Below, in pieces: positions 26,006 to 34,777 of a stretch of 49,191 nt of DNA. Source of the stretch: Betaproteobacteria bacterium SCGC AG-212-J23 (GTDB lineage: Bacteria; Pseudomonadota; Gammaproteobacteria; Burkholderiales; SG8-39); assembly GCA_001644455.1 (NCBI GenBank), contig LSTF01000002.1, forward strand, positions 1-49,191. The letters run 5' to 3'. Position 1 is the first letter of the stretch. Each line of letters opens with the position of its first letter. Position numbers and translations under genes: made by a program. The notes beneath the pieces are model-generated. The model did no database searches, was not told the origin of the DNA, and saw only the letters and a list, made by a program, of their open reading frames with translations.

Positions 26006-27105
26006 TTCAAGACCTTTGCCGCCGCTTCGCAGACGCGATCGACATCCCGATCGTTCATCGCGGGAAACAAGGGAAGCGTGACGATCGAGCGTCCGATCCG
26101 CTCGGCGTGCGGGAACTGGCCTTCGCGCCAGCCGAGCGAGCGATAGAGGGAGAAAAGGTGCATCGCGGGATAGTGTACGCCGACGCCGATTCCCGCCTCG
26201 CGCATGCCCGCAATAAACGCACCTCTTGATCTTTTTTCTGGAAGAACGACTTGAAACATGTGCCAGTTGCAATTCTCGAAGTCTTCGACGGGCAGCTCGC
26301 AGCCGAGGGCGCGGTCCCAGAGCTGGAAATAGCGCTTCGCCAGCGCGCGTCTGCGCTCGGTGAATCTTTTCAGGTGCGGCAGCTGGCCGAGGCCGATGCG
26401 GGCGGCGACGTCGGTGAGGTTGGCCTTGCCGCCGGCGACGTCGCAGTCCATGCCGTCCTCGCCCGAGCGGGTAATACCCTGGAGGCGCAGTTTTTCGGCC
26501 AAAGCAATATCTTTTTCGGAAGAAAGAACGAGGGCTCCCCCTTCCGCGGTCGTGATGTTCTTGTTGGCGTGGAAGCTGAAGGAGACGAAATCGCCGAACG
26601 AGCCGATCGGCTTGCCTTTCCAGCTCGCGCCGAAAGCCTGCGCCGCGTCCTCGATCACGCGAAGGTTTTTCGCCTTTGCGATTGAATAGAGCTTGTCGCG
26701 GTCGACGGGTAGTCCCGCGAGATCCACCGGGATGATGGCCTTGGTGTTTTTTTTCACTTCGACCAAAGACAGATCGATGTTGCGCGTCCTGGGATCCACA
26801 TCGACGAACACCGGCCGCGCGCCGACCTCGAGCACGACGTTCGCAGTCGACACCCAGGAAAGCGGCGTGGTGATGACCTCGTCGCCCGCGCCGACGCCGG
26901 CGAGGCGCAGCGCAATCTCCATCGTGATCGTGCCCGAGCTGTAGGCGCGCACCGGCCGGCCGCCGCAATGCGCCGAGAGCGCCGCCTCGAAGGCTTTCGC
27001 CTGCGGGCCGGTGGTGATCCAGCCCGAGCGCAGCACCTCGGCGACGCCGGCGATGGTCGCCTCGTCGATGCTCGGCCGGGTGAAGGGCAGGAATTCCTGG
27101 CTCAT
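26002..27105 (-). CDS. arnB: ArnB-type UDP-4-amino-4-deoxy-L-arabinose aminotransferase
   Basis: This PLP enzyme of the DegT/DnrJ/EryC1 family (367 aa) transaminates UDP-4-keto-pentose with glutamate. The N-terminus LPFTRPSIDEATIAGVAEVL and GWITTGPQAKAFE are typical. The PLP lysine lies in SFSFHANKNITTAEGG and the cofactor-phosphate motif in VIEDAAQAFGASW. The ATG at 27105 overlaps the arnT stop; the gene is followed by arnC. Several short patches of AAA/AGA/TTT codons (26222-26250, 26500-26535, 26745-26765) contrast with the GC-rich rest. The function is inferred from family plus operon context. Confidence 0.9.
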   Translation of the reverse strand: MSQEFLPFTRPSIDEATIAGVAEVLRSGWITTGPQAKAFEAALSAHCGGRPVRAYSSGTITMEIALRLAGVGAGDEVITTPLSWVSTANVVLEVGARPVFVDVDPRTRNIDLSLVEVKKNTKAIIPVDLAGLPVDRDKLYSIAKAKNLRVIEDAAQAFGASWKGKPIGSFGDFVSFSFHANKNITTAEGGALVLSSEKDIALAEKLRLQGITRSGEDGMDCDVAGGKANLTDVAARIGLGQLPHLKRFTERRRALAKRYFQLWDRALGCELPVEDFENCNWHMFQVVLPEKRSRGAFIAGMREAGIGVGVHYPAMHLFSLYRSLGWREGQFPHAERIGRSIVTLPLFPAMNDRDVDRVCEAAAKVLK

Positions 27106-28637
27106 GGCTTCCTGACGAAAATATAGCGCGCATCGCGCGCGATCGGCTGCATCGGCAGCCGCGCGGCGAGCTCGGCGAACCCTCCGGCGCCGACGAACGC
27201 GTAGGCCTGTTTCTGCTCGCGCCAGGCGCGCTCGAACGCGGCCATGTCGGCGATGAACAGCTCGCGGTCCCAGTCGATGGCGACGCCGAGCTCGTCGCGG
27301 TAGCCGACCATGGTCACGGTCCGGCGCAGGTACCAGGGCAGCGAATGGTCGTAGACATCCACCGCATAGACCGGCACGTCGGCCGGCGGCTTGGGTTCGA
27401 GGGAGGTGATCAGCGCCGCCGCGGTGAAGCGCTCCGCGATCGAGCCGTGGCCGATGATCGCGAGCTGCGTGGCGAGCAAGCCCGCCGCCGCGAGGGCGAC
27501 GACGGAGATGTTGCGGAAGAAGGCGAGAGCCGCGCATGCCGTCGCCACCGTGGCGCCGGCCGCGAGCCACGGAACGTAGGTCGCATAGGCGGCGCCGCCG
27601 CGTCCCGGAACGAGCGCGAGCGCGGCGATGCCGAGCGCGGCGACGATCGCCGCCTGGACGACGAGCAGCTTGCGGCCGCCTTCCGCGAGATATTTCCCGG
27701 TGAGCAGCGCCAGCGCGGGAAAGACCGGCAGCACGTAGGCCGGCAGCTTCGAGCTGGAGGCCGAGAAGAAGGCGAGCACCACCAGCGCCCACAGCGCCAG
27801 CCACAGGACCGCGTCGAACGAGGGCGCGCGGCTCGTGATGCCGCGCCACCACCCCACCGCCGCCGGCAGCAGGAACGGCGCGAAGCCGAGGGCGAGGACG
27901 GGCAGGAAAAACCAGGCGGGCGCGGTGCGATGGTGTACTTCGGTCGTGAAGCGCTGGAAATGCTCCTGGATGAAGAAGAAATGCGCGAACTCGGGGTTGC
28001 GCATCGAAACCGCGACGAACCACGGCGCAGCGATGAGCAGGAACACGAGCGGCCCGCTAAAGGGCTTCGCCTCCCAGGCGAGCCGCCAGTCGCGCTTGAT
28101 GAGGATGTAGAGGCCGAGCGTCGCCAGCGGCAGCACGATGCCGACCAGCCCCTTGCTCAGCACCGCGAGCGCGCAGCATGCCCAGAAGACAAGCGGGTAG
28201 CCCGAAGCGAGCGCGAGGACGGCGCCGGTGAGGAAGAAGCTGAGCCCCATGTCGAGCGTGTTGATTTGCGCCGCGGCGACGTAGATCGGGCTGCCGGCGA
28301 GCACCGCGGCGGCGAGCGTTCCGGCGGGCGGGCCGAAGAGGCGATTGCCGGCGCGCAGCACCAGCAGGATGCCGGCGAAGCCCAGGAGCGCCGCCCATAG
28401 CCTCGACGTCCAATCTTTTATGGTGATTGTTTTGTAAAAAAAGGCCGTGGCCCAGTACTGCAGCGGCGGCTTCTCGAAGTACTTGAAGCCGTTGAGCCGC
28501 GGCGTGATCCAGTCGCCGGAGGCGACCATCTCGCGCGGGATCTCGGCGTAGCGCGTTTCGTCCGCCTTGTAGAGGGGACGCAGGCCGAGCGTGCCGAACC
28601 ATGCGGCCGCGAGGGCGGCGATGAGGAGCAGCCTCAC
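27102..28637 (-). CDS. arnT: ArnT-type lipid A aminoarabinose transferase (PMT superfamily)
   Basis: This 511-residue polytopic glycosyltransferase transfers L-Ara4N from undecaprenyl phosphate to lipid A phosphates in the periplasm, lowering surface negative charge. The first periplasmic loop has the family signature DETRYAEIPREMVASGDWIT and FKYFEKPPLQYW with the catalytic acidic residues. About ten to twelve hydrophobic helices follow, then a soluble C-terminal domain from about 400. It starts at GTG 28637, overlapping the upstream Mth938-like gene by four bases. A lipid A role is inferred from co-location with arnB/C/D; other PMT-family glycan transferases look similar. Confidence 0.88.
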   Translation of the reverse strand: MRLLLIAALAAAWFGTLGLRPLYKADETRYAEIPREMVASGDWITPRLNGFKYFEKPPLQYWATAFFYKTITIKDWTSRLWAALLGFAGILLVLRAGNRLFGPPAGTLAAAVLAGSPIYVAAAQINTLDMGLSFFLTGAVLALASGYPLVFWACCALAVLSKGLVGIVLPLATLGLYILIKRDWRLAWEAKPFSGPLVFLLIAAPWFVAVSMRNPEFAHFFFIQEHFQRFTTEVHHRTAPAWFFLPVLALGFAPFLLPAAVGWWRGITSRAPSFDAVLWLALWALVVLAFFSASSSKLPAYVLPVFPALALLTGKYLAEGGRKLLVVQAAIVAALGIAALALVPGRGGAAYATYVPWLAAGATVATACAALAFFRNISVVALAAAGLLATQLAIIGHGSIAERFTAAALITSLEPKPPADVPVYAVDVYDHSLPWYLRRTVTMVGYRDELGVAIDWDRELFIADMAAFERAWREQKQAYAFVGAGGFAELAARLPMQPIARDARYIFVRKP

Positions 28638-29002
28638 TCGAAAAGCAGAGCGGCGGCGACCTTTCGCTCTTCGGCAACGAGGATGTTGTAAGTGCGGCAG
28701 GCGGCGCGCAGGTCCATCACCTCGACGCCGATGCCGGCGCTCGCGAGCGACGCAGTGAGGCGCGGATGCGGAAAGCGCTGTCGGCGGCCGGTGCCGAGCA
28801 GGACGATGTCGACGCCCAGGGTGGAGAACACCTGGAAGTCCTCTGCCTGGAGCGCATCGAAGCCGGCGACATTCCAGTCGAGGATGCGGTCGGGAAGCAC
28901 AATCGAGCTCTGCTTGCGCCGCTCGCCGTTCACCGCGACGTAGTCATCGCCGTAGCCCGTGAAGGTGTTCGTGCCGCCGGCGACGGCCTGATGAAGTTTC
29001 AC
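28634..29002 (-). CDS. Mth938-like domain (DUF498) protein
   Basis: This 122-residue protein of the Mth938/NDUFAF3-like family has family features including SSIVLPDRILDWNVAGFDAL, VDIVLLGTGRRQRFP and GIGVEVMDLRAACRTYNIL. In eukaryotes a relative aids respiratory complex I assembly; the bacterial role is unsettled. It starts at GTG 29002 and heads the minus-strand arn unit. A TAGAAT hexamer ends exactly 6 bp before the GTG, so the mRNA may be leaderless. Its presence at the head of an arn operon may be positional only. Confidence 0.82.
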   Translation of the reverse strand: MKLHQAVAGGTNTFTGYGDDYVAVNGERRKQSSIVLPDRILDWNVAGFDALQAEDFQVFSTLGVDIVLLGTGRRQRFPHPRLTASLASAGIGVEVMDLRAACRTYNILVAEERKVAAALLFE

Positions 29003-29004
29003 GC

Positions 29005-29014
29005 TAGAATTCTA
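29005..29014. promoter_or_regulatory. Palindromic divergent -10 element (leaderless genes)
   Basis: TAGAATTCTA is a perfect palindrome in the 14-bp gap between the divergent Mth938-like gene and alaC. Each strand thus carries TAGAAT (one mismatch from TATAAT), and each copy ends exactly 6 bp before its start codon (GTG 29002, ATG 29017). That distance is typical of leaderless transcripts. No Shine-Dalgarno can exist in the gap. No clear -35 is visible. Confidence 0.55.
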
Positions 29015-29016
29015 CA

Positions 29017-30213
29017 ATGCGTGAATTTTCAAGGATTAAGCGACTCCCGCCGTACGTCTTCAACATCACCAACGAGCTGAAGATGAAGGCGCGCCGCGCC
29101 GGCGAGGACGTGATCGACCTGTCGATGGGCAACCCCGACGGGCCGACGCCGAAGCACATCGTCGACAAGCTGGTCGAGGCGAGCGAACGGCAGGACACGC
29201 ATGGCTACTCGGTGTCGAAGGGCATCCCGCGCCTGCGCAAGGCGATCTGCTCCTGGTACGCGCGCCGCTATGGCGTCGAGCTCGACGCGGACAGCGAAGC
29301 GATCGTCACCATCGGCTCGAAGGAGGGCCTCGCGCACCTGATGCTCGCCTGCCTCGAGCGAGGCGACACGGTGCTCGTGCCCAATCCGTCGTACCCGATC
29401 CACATCTACGGCGCGATCATCGCCGGCGCCGACATCCGCTCGGTGCGCATGACGCCCGGCGTCGACTTCTTCGTCGAGCTGGAGCGCGCCATTCGCGAGC
29501 TCACGCCCAAGCCGAAGATGCTGATCATGGGCTTCCCGTCGAACCCGACGGCGCAGTGCGTCGACCTGGCGTTCTTCGAAAGAGTCATCGCCATCGCGAA
29601 AGAGCACGACATCCTCGTGGTGCACGACCTCGCGTACGCCGACATCTGCTTCGACGACTATCGCGCGCCCTCGATCATGCAGGTGCCGGGCGCGCGCGAC
29701 GTGGCGGTCGAGTTCTTCACCATGTCGAAGAGCTACAACATGGCCGGCTGGCGCATCGGCTTCATGGTCGGCAACAAGGACCTGGTGCACGCGCTGGCGC
29801 GCATCAAGAGCTACCACGACTACGGCAGCTTCACGCCGATCCAGGTCGCGTCGATCGTCGCGCTGGAAGGCCCGCAGGAGTGCGTCGAGGAGATCCGCAA
29901 GACCTACGAGAAGCGGCGCAACGTCATGGTCAAGGGGTTGCACGAGATCGGCTGGATGGTCGAGGTGCCGAAGGCGTCGATGTACATCTGGGCGAAGATC
30001 CCCGACCTTTACGCGAAGGAAGGCTCGATCAAGTTCGCGCAGCGCCTCATCGAGCACGCGAAGATCGCGGTCGCGCCCGGCGTCGGCTTCGGCGACTACG
30101 GCGACGATCACGTGCGCATCGCTCTGATCGAGAACGAGCACCGCCTGCGCCAGGCCGTGCGCGGCATCAAGGACATGTTCAGAAAGGACGGCTTGCTCCG
30201 GGGAGCGGCGTGA
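29017..30213 (+). CDS. alaC: AlaC-type alanine/2-aminobutyrate transaminase
   Basis: This 398-residue class I/II PLP aminotransferase resembles AlaC (YfdZ), which makes alanine from pyruvate and glutamate. Notable motifs are [69 protein letters not shown] and the PLP lysine in [18 protein letters not shown]. It precedes hom and thrC, a conserved betaproteobacterial order, and its stop overlaps the hom GTG. The start ATG is 6 bp after a TAGAAT element, suggesting a leaderless mRNA. Alternative labels (LL-diaminopimelate aminotransferase-like) are less likely. Confidence 0.9.
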   Translation: MREFSRIKRLPPYVFNITNELKMKARRAGEDVIDLSMGNPDGPTPKHIVDKLVEASERQDTHGYSVSKGIPRLRKAICSWYARRYGVELDADSEAIVTIGSKEGLAHLMLACLERGDTVLVPNPSYPIHIYGAIIAGADIRSVRMTPGVDFFVELERAIRELTPKPKMLIMGFPSNPTAQCVDLAFFERVIAIAKEHDILVVHDLAYADICFDDYRAPSIMQVPGARDVAVEFFTMSKSYNMAGWRIGFMVGNKDLVHALARIKSYHDYGSFTPIQVASIVALEGPQECVEEIRKTYEKRRNVMVKGLHEIGWMVEVPKASMYIWAKIPDLYAKEGSIKFAQRLIEHAKIAVAPGVGFGDYGDDHVRIALIENEHRLRQAVRGIKDMFRKDGLLRGAA

Positions 30214-31517
30214 AACCGATCCGTGTAGGGCTGCTCGGCATCGGCACGGTCGGTGGCGGCACCTGGGACGTCCTGAACCGCAACGCCGACGAGATCCGCC
30301 GGCGCGCGGGCCGCGCGATCGAGATCACGCAGGTCGCCGACAAGGCGGTCGAAGTCGCTCGCAAGAAAGTCGGCCGCAAGGCGCTCGTGACGAGCGATGC
30401 CTTCGAGCTGGTCAGGGACAGGAATGTCGACATTGTCGTCGAGCTGATCGGCGGCTATACCGTCGCCAAGGATCTGGTGCTCGAGGCGATCCGGCGCGGC
30501 AAGCACGTCGTCACCGCCAACAAGGCGCTGCTCGCCACGCACGGCAACGAGATCTTCAAGGCGGCGCAGAAGAAGGGCGTCATGGTCGCCTTCGAGGCGT
30601 CGGTCGGCGGCGGCATCCCGATCATCAAGGCGCTGCGCGAGGGCTTGGCGGCGAACCGCATCGACTGGATCGCGGGCATCATCAACGGCACCTCGAACTT
30701 CATCCTCTCGGAGATGCGCGACAAGGGCATCAGCTTCGACGCGGCGCTGAAGGACGCGCAGAAGCGCGGCTACGCCGAGGCCGATCCGACCTTCGACGTC
30801 GAGGGCGTCGACGCTTCGCACAAGCTCACCATCCTCGCCGCGCTGGCGTTCGGCATCCCGATGCAGCAGAAAAAATGTTTTGTCGAAGGAATCAGGAAAT
30901 TGACGGCGGACGACATCCGTTATGCCGAGCAGCTCGGATACCGGATCAAGTTGCTGGGAATCACAAAAAGAAGAGAGCGGGGCATCGAGCTGCGCGTGCA
31001 TCCCACGCTGGTGCCGACCCGGCGCCTGATCGCCAACGTCGAGGGCGTGATGAACGGCATCCTCGTGAAAGGCGACGCGGTCGGACCGACGCTCTACTAC
31101 GGCGCGGGCGCCGGCGCGCAGCCGACCGCGAGCGCCGTGGTCGCCGACCTCATCGACGTGACGCGGCTCATCACCGCCGACCCCGAGCACCGCGTGCCGC
31201 ATCTCGCGTTCCAGCCCGACCAGCTCTCGGCGACGCCGATCCTCGGCATCGAGCAGGTGGAGACGTCCTACTATCTGCGCATGCGCGTGCAGGACAGGCC
31301 GGGCGTGCTGGCCGACGTGACGCGCATCCTGGCCGACTCGAGGATCTCGATCGAGGCCATGGTGCAGAAGGAACCGGGCAAGGAAAAGCGGGTCGACATC
31401 GTCATGCTCACGCACCAGGCGCTGGAGAAGAACGTCAACCAGGCGATCGCGAAGATCGAGAAGCTCTCGAGCGTGGTCGGCGAAGTGACCCGCATCCGGC
31501 TGGAAGAGCTGCTGTGA
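30210..31517 (+). CDS. hom: Homoserine dehydrogenase
   Basis: Homoserine dehydrogenase reduces aspartate semialdehyde to homoserine on the way to threonine and methionine. The 435-residue protein has the NAD(P)-binding [12 protein letters not shown], then [15 protein letters not shown], the signature [17 protein letters not shown] and [14 protein letters not shown], and a C-terminal ACT domain ([20 protein letters not shown]) for threonine feedback. GTG 30210 overlaps the alaC stop by four bases. Two AT-rich codon patches (30865-30905, 30955-30980) are in frame and conserved in register. It leads into a tiny exported protein gene and thrC. Confidence 0.96.
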   Translation: MKPIRVGLLGIGTVGGGTWDVLNRNADEIRRRAGRAIEITQVADKAVEVARKKVGRKALVTSDAFELVRDRNVDIVVELIGGYTVAKDLVLEAIRRGKHVVTANKALLATHGNEIFKAAQKKGVMVAFEASVGGGIPIIKALREGLAANRIDWIAGIINGTSNFILSEMRDKGISFDAALKDAQKRGYAEADPTFDVEGVDASHKLTILAALAFGIPMQQKKCFVEGIRKLTADDIRYAEQLGYRIKLLGITKRRERGIELRVHPTLVPTRRLIANVEGVMNGILVKGDAVGPTLYYGAGAGAQPTASAVVADLIDVTRLITADPEHRVPHLAFQPDQLSATPILGIEQVETSYYLRMRVQDRPGVLADVTRILADSRISIEAMVQKEPGKEKRVDIVMLTHQALEKNVNQAIAKIEKLSSVVGEVTRIRLEELL

Positions 31518-31675
31518 GGCTGCTTTTTCTGCTGCTGGTCAGCACTTCGCTGGCGGCGCAGGAGGCGAAGCCCAAGCCGGCGCCGAAGAAGCCCGCCGTG
31601 CAGAAGGCGCATGCCAGGGCGACGCCGGAGCAGGTGCGCAAGTTCAACCAGCTGGAAAAGAAACAGAAAAAGTAG
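31514..31675 (+). CDS. Tiny exported Lys-rich protein
   Basis: A 53-residue frame starts at GTG 31514 (four-base overlap with hom) and stops at 31675, 1 bp before the thrC start. The N-terminus [15 protein letters not shown] looks like a signal peptide; the rest is Lys/Ala/Pro-rich (KPKPAPKKPAVQKAHA, then KFNQLEKKQKK). It fits exactly between hom and thrC with GTGA coupling, which argues for real translation. No family recognised. It may be a periplasmic or secreted basic peptide; homology searching could decide whether it is conserved. Confidence 0.6.
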   Translation: MRLLFLLLVSTSLAAQEAKPKPAPKKPAVQKAHARATPEQVRKFNQLEKKQKK

Positions 31676-31676
31676 C

Positions 31677-33020
31677 GTGCAATACGTTTCCACTCGCGGC
31701 CGCGCCACGGCGCGACGCTTCAGCGAAATCCTGCTCGAGGGCATGGCAACGGATGGCGGCCTGTATGTGCCTGCCGAAATCCCGAAGGTGGAAATTCATT
31801 CCTTGAGAAGGCTCTCCTACCCGGAGCTCGCCTTCGAGATCCTGTCGCGCTTCATGGACGACGTGCCGGCGCTGCGGCGCATCGTCTTCGATACCTACAC
31901 CGCGCAGGCCTTCGGCAGCGAGGAGGTGACGCCGCTGCGCACCCTGGAGCCGGGGCTGCACCTGCTCGGCCTGTCGAACGGTCCGACGCTGGCCTTCAAG
32001 GACGTGGCGCTGCAGCTCCTCGGTCGATTGTTCGAAACCAGCGGGAAAAAGCTCAACGTGCTCGGCGCCACCTCCGGCGACACGGGTTCCGCAGCCGAAT
32101 ACGCCCTGCGCGGGCGCTCGGGAATCAAGGTCTTCATGCTCTCGCCGCACGAACGGATGAGCCCGTTCCAGCGCGCGCAGATGTATTCGTTGCAGGACTC
32201 GAACATCCACAACCTGGCGGTGCGCGGCGTGTTCGACGACTGCCAGGACCTGGTGAAGCTGGTGAACGCCGACCGCGAGTTCAAGGCGCGCCATTCGATC
32301 GGCGCGGTGAATTCGATCAACTGGGCGCGGATCGCGGCGCAGGTGGTGTACTACTTCAAGGGCTACTTCGCGGCGACGCGCGACGATTCGGAGCAGGTTT
32401 CGTTCGCCGTGCCGACCGGCAACTTCGGCAACATCTACGCCGGCTTCGTCGCGCGCCGCATGGGCCTGCCGATCAAGCGGCTGGTGCTCGCCACCAACGA
32501 GAACGACGTGCTCGACGAGTATTTCCGCACCGGCCGCTATCGCGTGCGCCGCGCGGTGACCGAGACTTCCAGCCCCTCGATGGACATCTCCAAGGCGTCG
32601 AACTTCGAGCGCTACGTCTGCGCGCGGGTTGGCTCGGCGAAAGTGGCCGAGCTCTGGCGCAAGCTGGACGAGACCGGCGAGTTCACCCTCCCGCCCGGCG
32701 AGGAGTTCGTCTCGGGGCGCAGCACGCATGCCGACCGTCTCGCCACCATCCGCTGGATGTATTCGCAGTACGGCGTGGTGATCGATCCGCATACCGCCGA
32801 CGGCGTCAAGGTCGGCCTGCAGCACGCGCGCTCGGGAGAATCGCTGGTTTGCCTGGAGACCGCGGCGCCGGCGAAATTCTCCGCCACCATCCGCGAGGCG
32901 CTCGGCCGCGATCCGGAGCGGCCGAGCGGCTTCGAGAACCTGGAAAGCCTGCCGCAGCGCTGCACCGTCATCGACAAGGATGCCGCGGCGCTGAAGCGCT
33001 TCATCGAGAGCCATGCCTGA
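31677..33020 (+). CDS. thrC: Threonine synthase
   Basis: Threonine synthase, PLP-dependent, converts O-phosphohomoserine to threonine. From GTG 31677 the 447-residue protein begins QYVSTRGRATARRFSEILLE, typical for the longer proteobacterial form. The PLP lysine is in PTLAFKDVALQLLGRL, followed by LGATSGDTGSAAEYALRG and AVNSINWARIAAQVVYYF, and the phosphate-binding VPTGNFGNIYAGF. A start further upstream is unlikely because it would run through the preceding small gene. The 3' end overlaps the DUF2237 gene by 8 bp. Confidence 0.96.
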   Translation: MQYVSTRGRATARRFSEILLEGMATDGGLYVPAEIPKVEIHSLRRLSYPELAFEILSRFMDDVPALRRIVFDTYTAQAFGSEEVTPLRTLEPGLHLLGLSNGPTLAFKDVALQLLGRLFETSGKKLNVLGATSGDTGSAAEYALRGRSGIKVFMLSPHERMSPFQRAQMYSLQDSNIHNLAVRGVFDDCQDLVKLVNADREFKARHSIGAVNSINWARIAAQVVYYFKGYFAATRDDSEQVSFAVPTGNFGNIYAGFVARRMGLPIKRLVLATNENDVLDEYFRTGRYRVRRAVTETSSPSMDISKASNFERYVCARVGSAKVAELWRKLDETGEFTLPPGEEFVSGRSTHADRLATIRWMYSQYGVVIDPHTADGVKVGLQHARSGESLVCLETAAPAKFSATIREALGRDPERPSGFENLESLPQRCTVIDKDAAALKRFIESHA

Positions 33021-33387
33021 GGCCGAGAAGAACGTGCTCGGCGGCGAGCTGCGCGCCTGCAGCTATGCGCCGCTTACCGGCTACTTCCGCGACGGCTGCT
33101 GCGCGACCCACGACCAGGACGGCGTCGCGCACCTCGTCTGCGTGCAGGTGACCGACGCCTTCCTCGAATTCAGCGTCGCCAAGGGCAACGACCTCGTCAC
33201 GCCGCGCCCGGAGATGCGCTTCCGCGGCCTGAAGCACGGCGACCGCTGGTGCCTGCACGTGCTGCGCTGGGTCGAGGCCTGGGAGGCGGGCAAGGCGCCG
33301 CGCGTCATCCTCGAGGCGACGCACGAGAACGTGCTGCAGTACGCGCCGCTTTCGGCGCTGAAGCGCTACGCGGACGACCTGAACTAG
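33013..33387 (+). CDS. DUF2237 family protein
   Basis: This 124-residue protein of the DUF2237 family begins NVLGGELRACSYAPLTGYFRDGCC, the family signature with several Cys residues, and continues HLVCVQVTDAFLEFSVAKGND and LKHGDRWCLHVLRW. Function is unknown; structures of relatives show a compact beta-rich domain. It overlaps the thrC stop by 8 bp and is followed 2 bp later by the VOC gene, so it is part of the alaC-hom-thrC unit. No signal peptide. Confidence 0.87.
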   Translation: MPEAEKNVLGGELRACSYAPLTGYFRDGCCATHDQDGVAHLVCVQVTDAFLEFSVAKGNDLVTPRPEMRFRGLKHGDRWCLHVLRWVEAWEAGKAPRVILEATHENVLQYAPLSALKRYADDLN

Positions 33388-33389
33388 CC

Positions 33390-33794
33390 GTGTTCAAGCG
33401 CATCGACCACATCGAGCTCCTGACCGCCTCGCCCGAGCGCATCGTCGAGTTCTACACCGGCATCCTCGGCTTCCACGAGCGGGAGCGCTTGCGAATCCCG
33501 GGGACGCCTTCCGGCCCGCTCGACCTCGTCTACCTCGAGCTCGGTGGTACGACGCTCGAAGTCATGTGCTACCCCGAAGCGAAGCCGCCGATCCCCGCTC
33601 GCGCAGCCGAGCAGCATCTCGGCTGGCAATGCCTGGCGCTCGAAGTGGAGGACATGGATCTGGCCGTCAGCGCGCTCGAAGCGAAGGGCGTGAAGCTTGC
33701 CTGGGGTCCCATGAAGCGGCCGGACTACGCGCGCGCCGAGATCCGCGACCCGGACGGGAACCCGATCGAGCTCAGGCAGTGGACCCGACGCTGA
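33390..33794 (+). CDS. VOC (glyoxalase/dioxygenase fold) protein
   Basis: This 134-residue vicinal-oxygen-chelate protein starts at GTG 33390 with FKRIDHIELLTASPERIVEF, the first His of the metal site. Other possible ligands are Glu in LELGGTTLEVM, His in AEQHLGWQCL and Glu in DGNPIELRQW. The two beta-alpha-beta-beta-beta modules are intact. It could be a lactoylglutathione-lyase-like or epimerase-like enzyme; the substrate cannot be read from sequence. It is last in the thrC unit, and its 3' end overlaps the convergent prenyltransferase gene by 23 bp. Confidence 0.88.
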   Translation: MFKRIDHIELLTASPERIVEFYTGILGFHERERLRIPGTPSGPLDLVYLELGGTTLEVMCYPEAKPPIPARAAEQHLGWQCLALEVEDMDLAVSALEAKGVKLAWGPMKRPDYARAEIRDPDGNPIELRQWTRR

Positions 33795-34728
33795 GCAGGA
33801 TCGCGAAGACGAGGCCCAGCTTGGCGGTCGACGCGAGCGCGCCGTTCAGCCACGCGCCGGAAGGTGTCCGCCGGACGCGGAGATAAAGCCGCACGGCCCA
33901 AGGCAGGAGGAGCAGGGGCGCGAGAAGTCCAACCCGGGCTTCGTGCTGGGCGAGAGCCAGGACCAGCGCAAAGGGCGTGAGCAGAAGGAACGCATACTCG
34001 ATCAACGTGAACCGCACCCCGCAGCGCACCGCGAGGGTGTTCTTGCCGATGCGCCGGTCGGAATCGATGTCGCGCAGGTTGTTGACCACCAGCACCGCGG
34101 CGGCGAGCGCGCCCAGCGCCGCGCCGGCGAGAAGCGCGGTGGCGCTGATCGTGCCGGCGTGCAGGTAGTACATGCCGCCGACCGCCACCAGCCCGAAGAA
34201 GAGGATGACGAAAGCCTCGCCCCAGCCGGAGTAGGCGACCGGGCGGGGACCGGCGGTGTAGACCGCTCCGGCGAGCACCGACGCCAGGCCGATGGCGACG
34301 ATCGGCCAGCCGCCTTGCACCACCAGGTAGGCGCCCGGGATGAAGGCGAGCGCAAAGCACAGCACGACCGCCCCCTGGACGTGGGAAGCCGTCAGCCAGC
34401 CCTCGGTCGTGGCGCGCGGCGGGCCGATCCGGCCGCTGCCGTCCGCGCCGCGACGGAAATCGCCGACGTCGTTTTGCAGGTTGGTCCCGGCATGGATCAG
34501 CACCGAGGCGATGAGCGCTGCCAGCGCCAATTCGAGGCGGGCGCTATGGCCGTCCAGAACCGCGAGGCTGGTGCCCGCAAGAATCGGGGCCAGGGAAATG
34601 GTGAATGACCAGGGACGCAGTGCCAGGCACCAGGCGAGAACTCGTCCGGGGGCTCGGGGCGCCGCGAGTGCGGTCATGGCTCGCATTGTCCGCGCCGGTT
34701 CGTCCACGCACATAAGACTTTGGTCCAA
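33772..34728 (-). CDS. MenA-type prenyltransferase (UbiA superfamily)
   Basis: This 318-residue integral membrane prenyltransferase resembles MenA, which prenylates 1,4-dihydroxy-2-naphthoate for menaquinone. It has about eight to nine hydrophobic helices and both Asp-rich motifs: NLQNDVGDFRRGADG (first) and VNNLRDIDSDRRIGKNTLA (second). The N-terminal ALRPWSFTISLAPILAGTSL is typical. The start is uncertain: TTG 34728 (AGGAGG is only 2 bp away), ATG 34686 or ATG 34677 would all keep the enzyme core. Betaproteobacteria usually rely on ubiquinone, so a MenA-like gene next to a quinol dehydrogenase/electron conduit is suggestive. No other men or mqn genes are in the window. Confidence 0.85.
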   Translation of the reverse strand: MDQSLMCVDEPARTMRAMTALAAPRAPGRVLAWCLALRPWSFTISLAPILAGTSLAVLDGHSARLELALAALIASVLIHAGTNLQNDVGDFRRGADGSGRIGPPRATTEGWLTASHVQGAVVLCFALAFIPGAYLVVQGGWPIVAIGLASVLAGAVYTAGPRPVAYSGWGEAFVILFFGLVAVGGMYYLHAGTISATALLAGAALGALAAAVLVVNNLRDIDSDRRIGKNTLAVRCGVRFTLIEYAFLLLTPFALVLALAQHEARVGLLAPLLLLPWAVRLYLRVRRTPSGAWLNGALASTAKLGLVFAILLSVGSTA

Positions 34729-34777
34729 TACCTCCTCGCCCGGGTTTGTTGTCTAGTAGCGGAAACTCGGAGGGACG

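Noticed and set aside
34720-34777. AGGAGG on the minus strand as ribosome binding site of the MenA-type gene
   Set aside because: It is only 2 bp from TTG 34728 and 16 bp or more from the next starts, so it does not settle the start.
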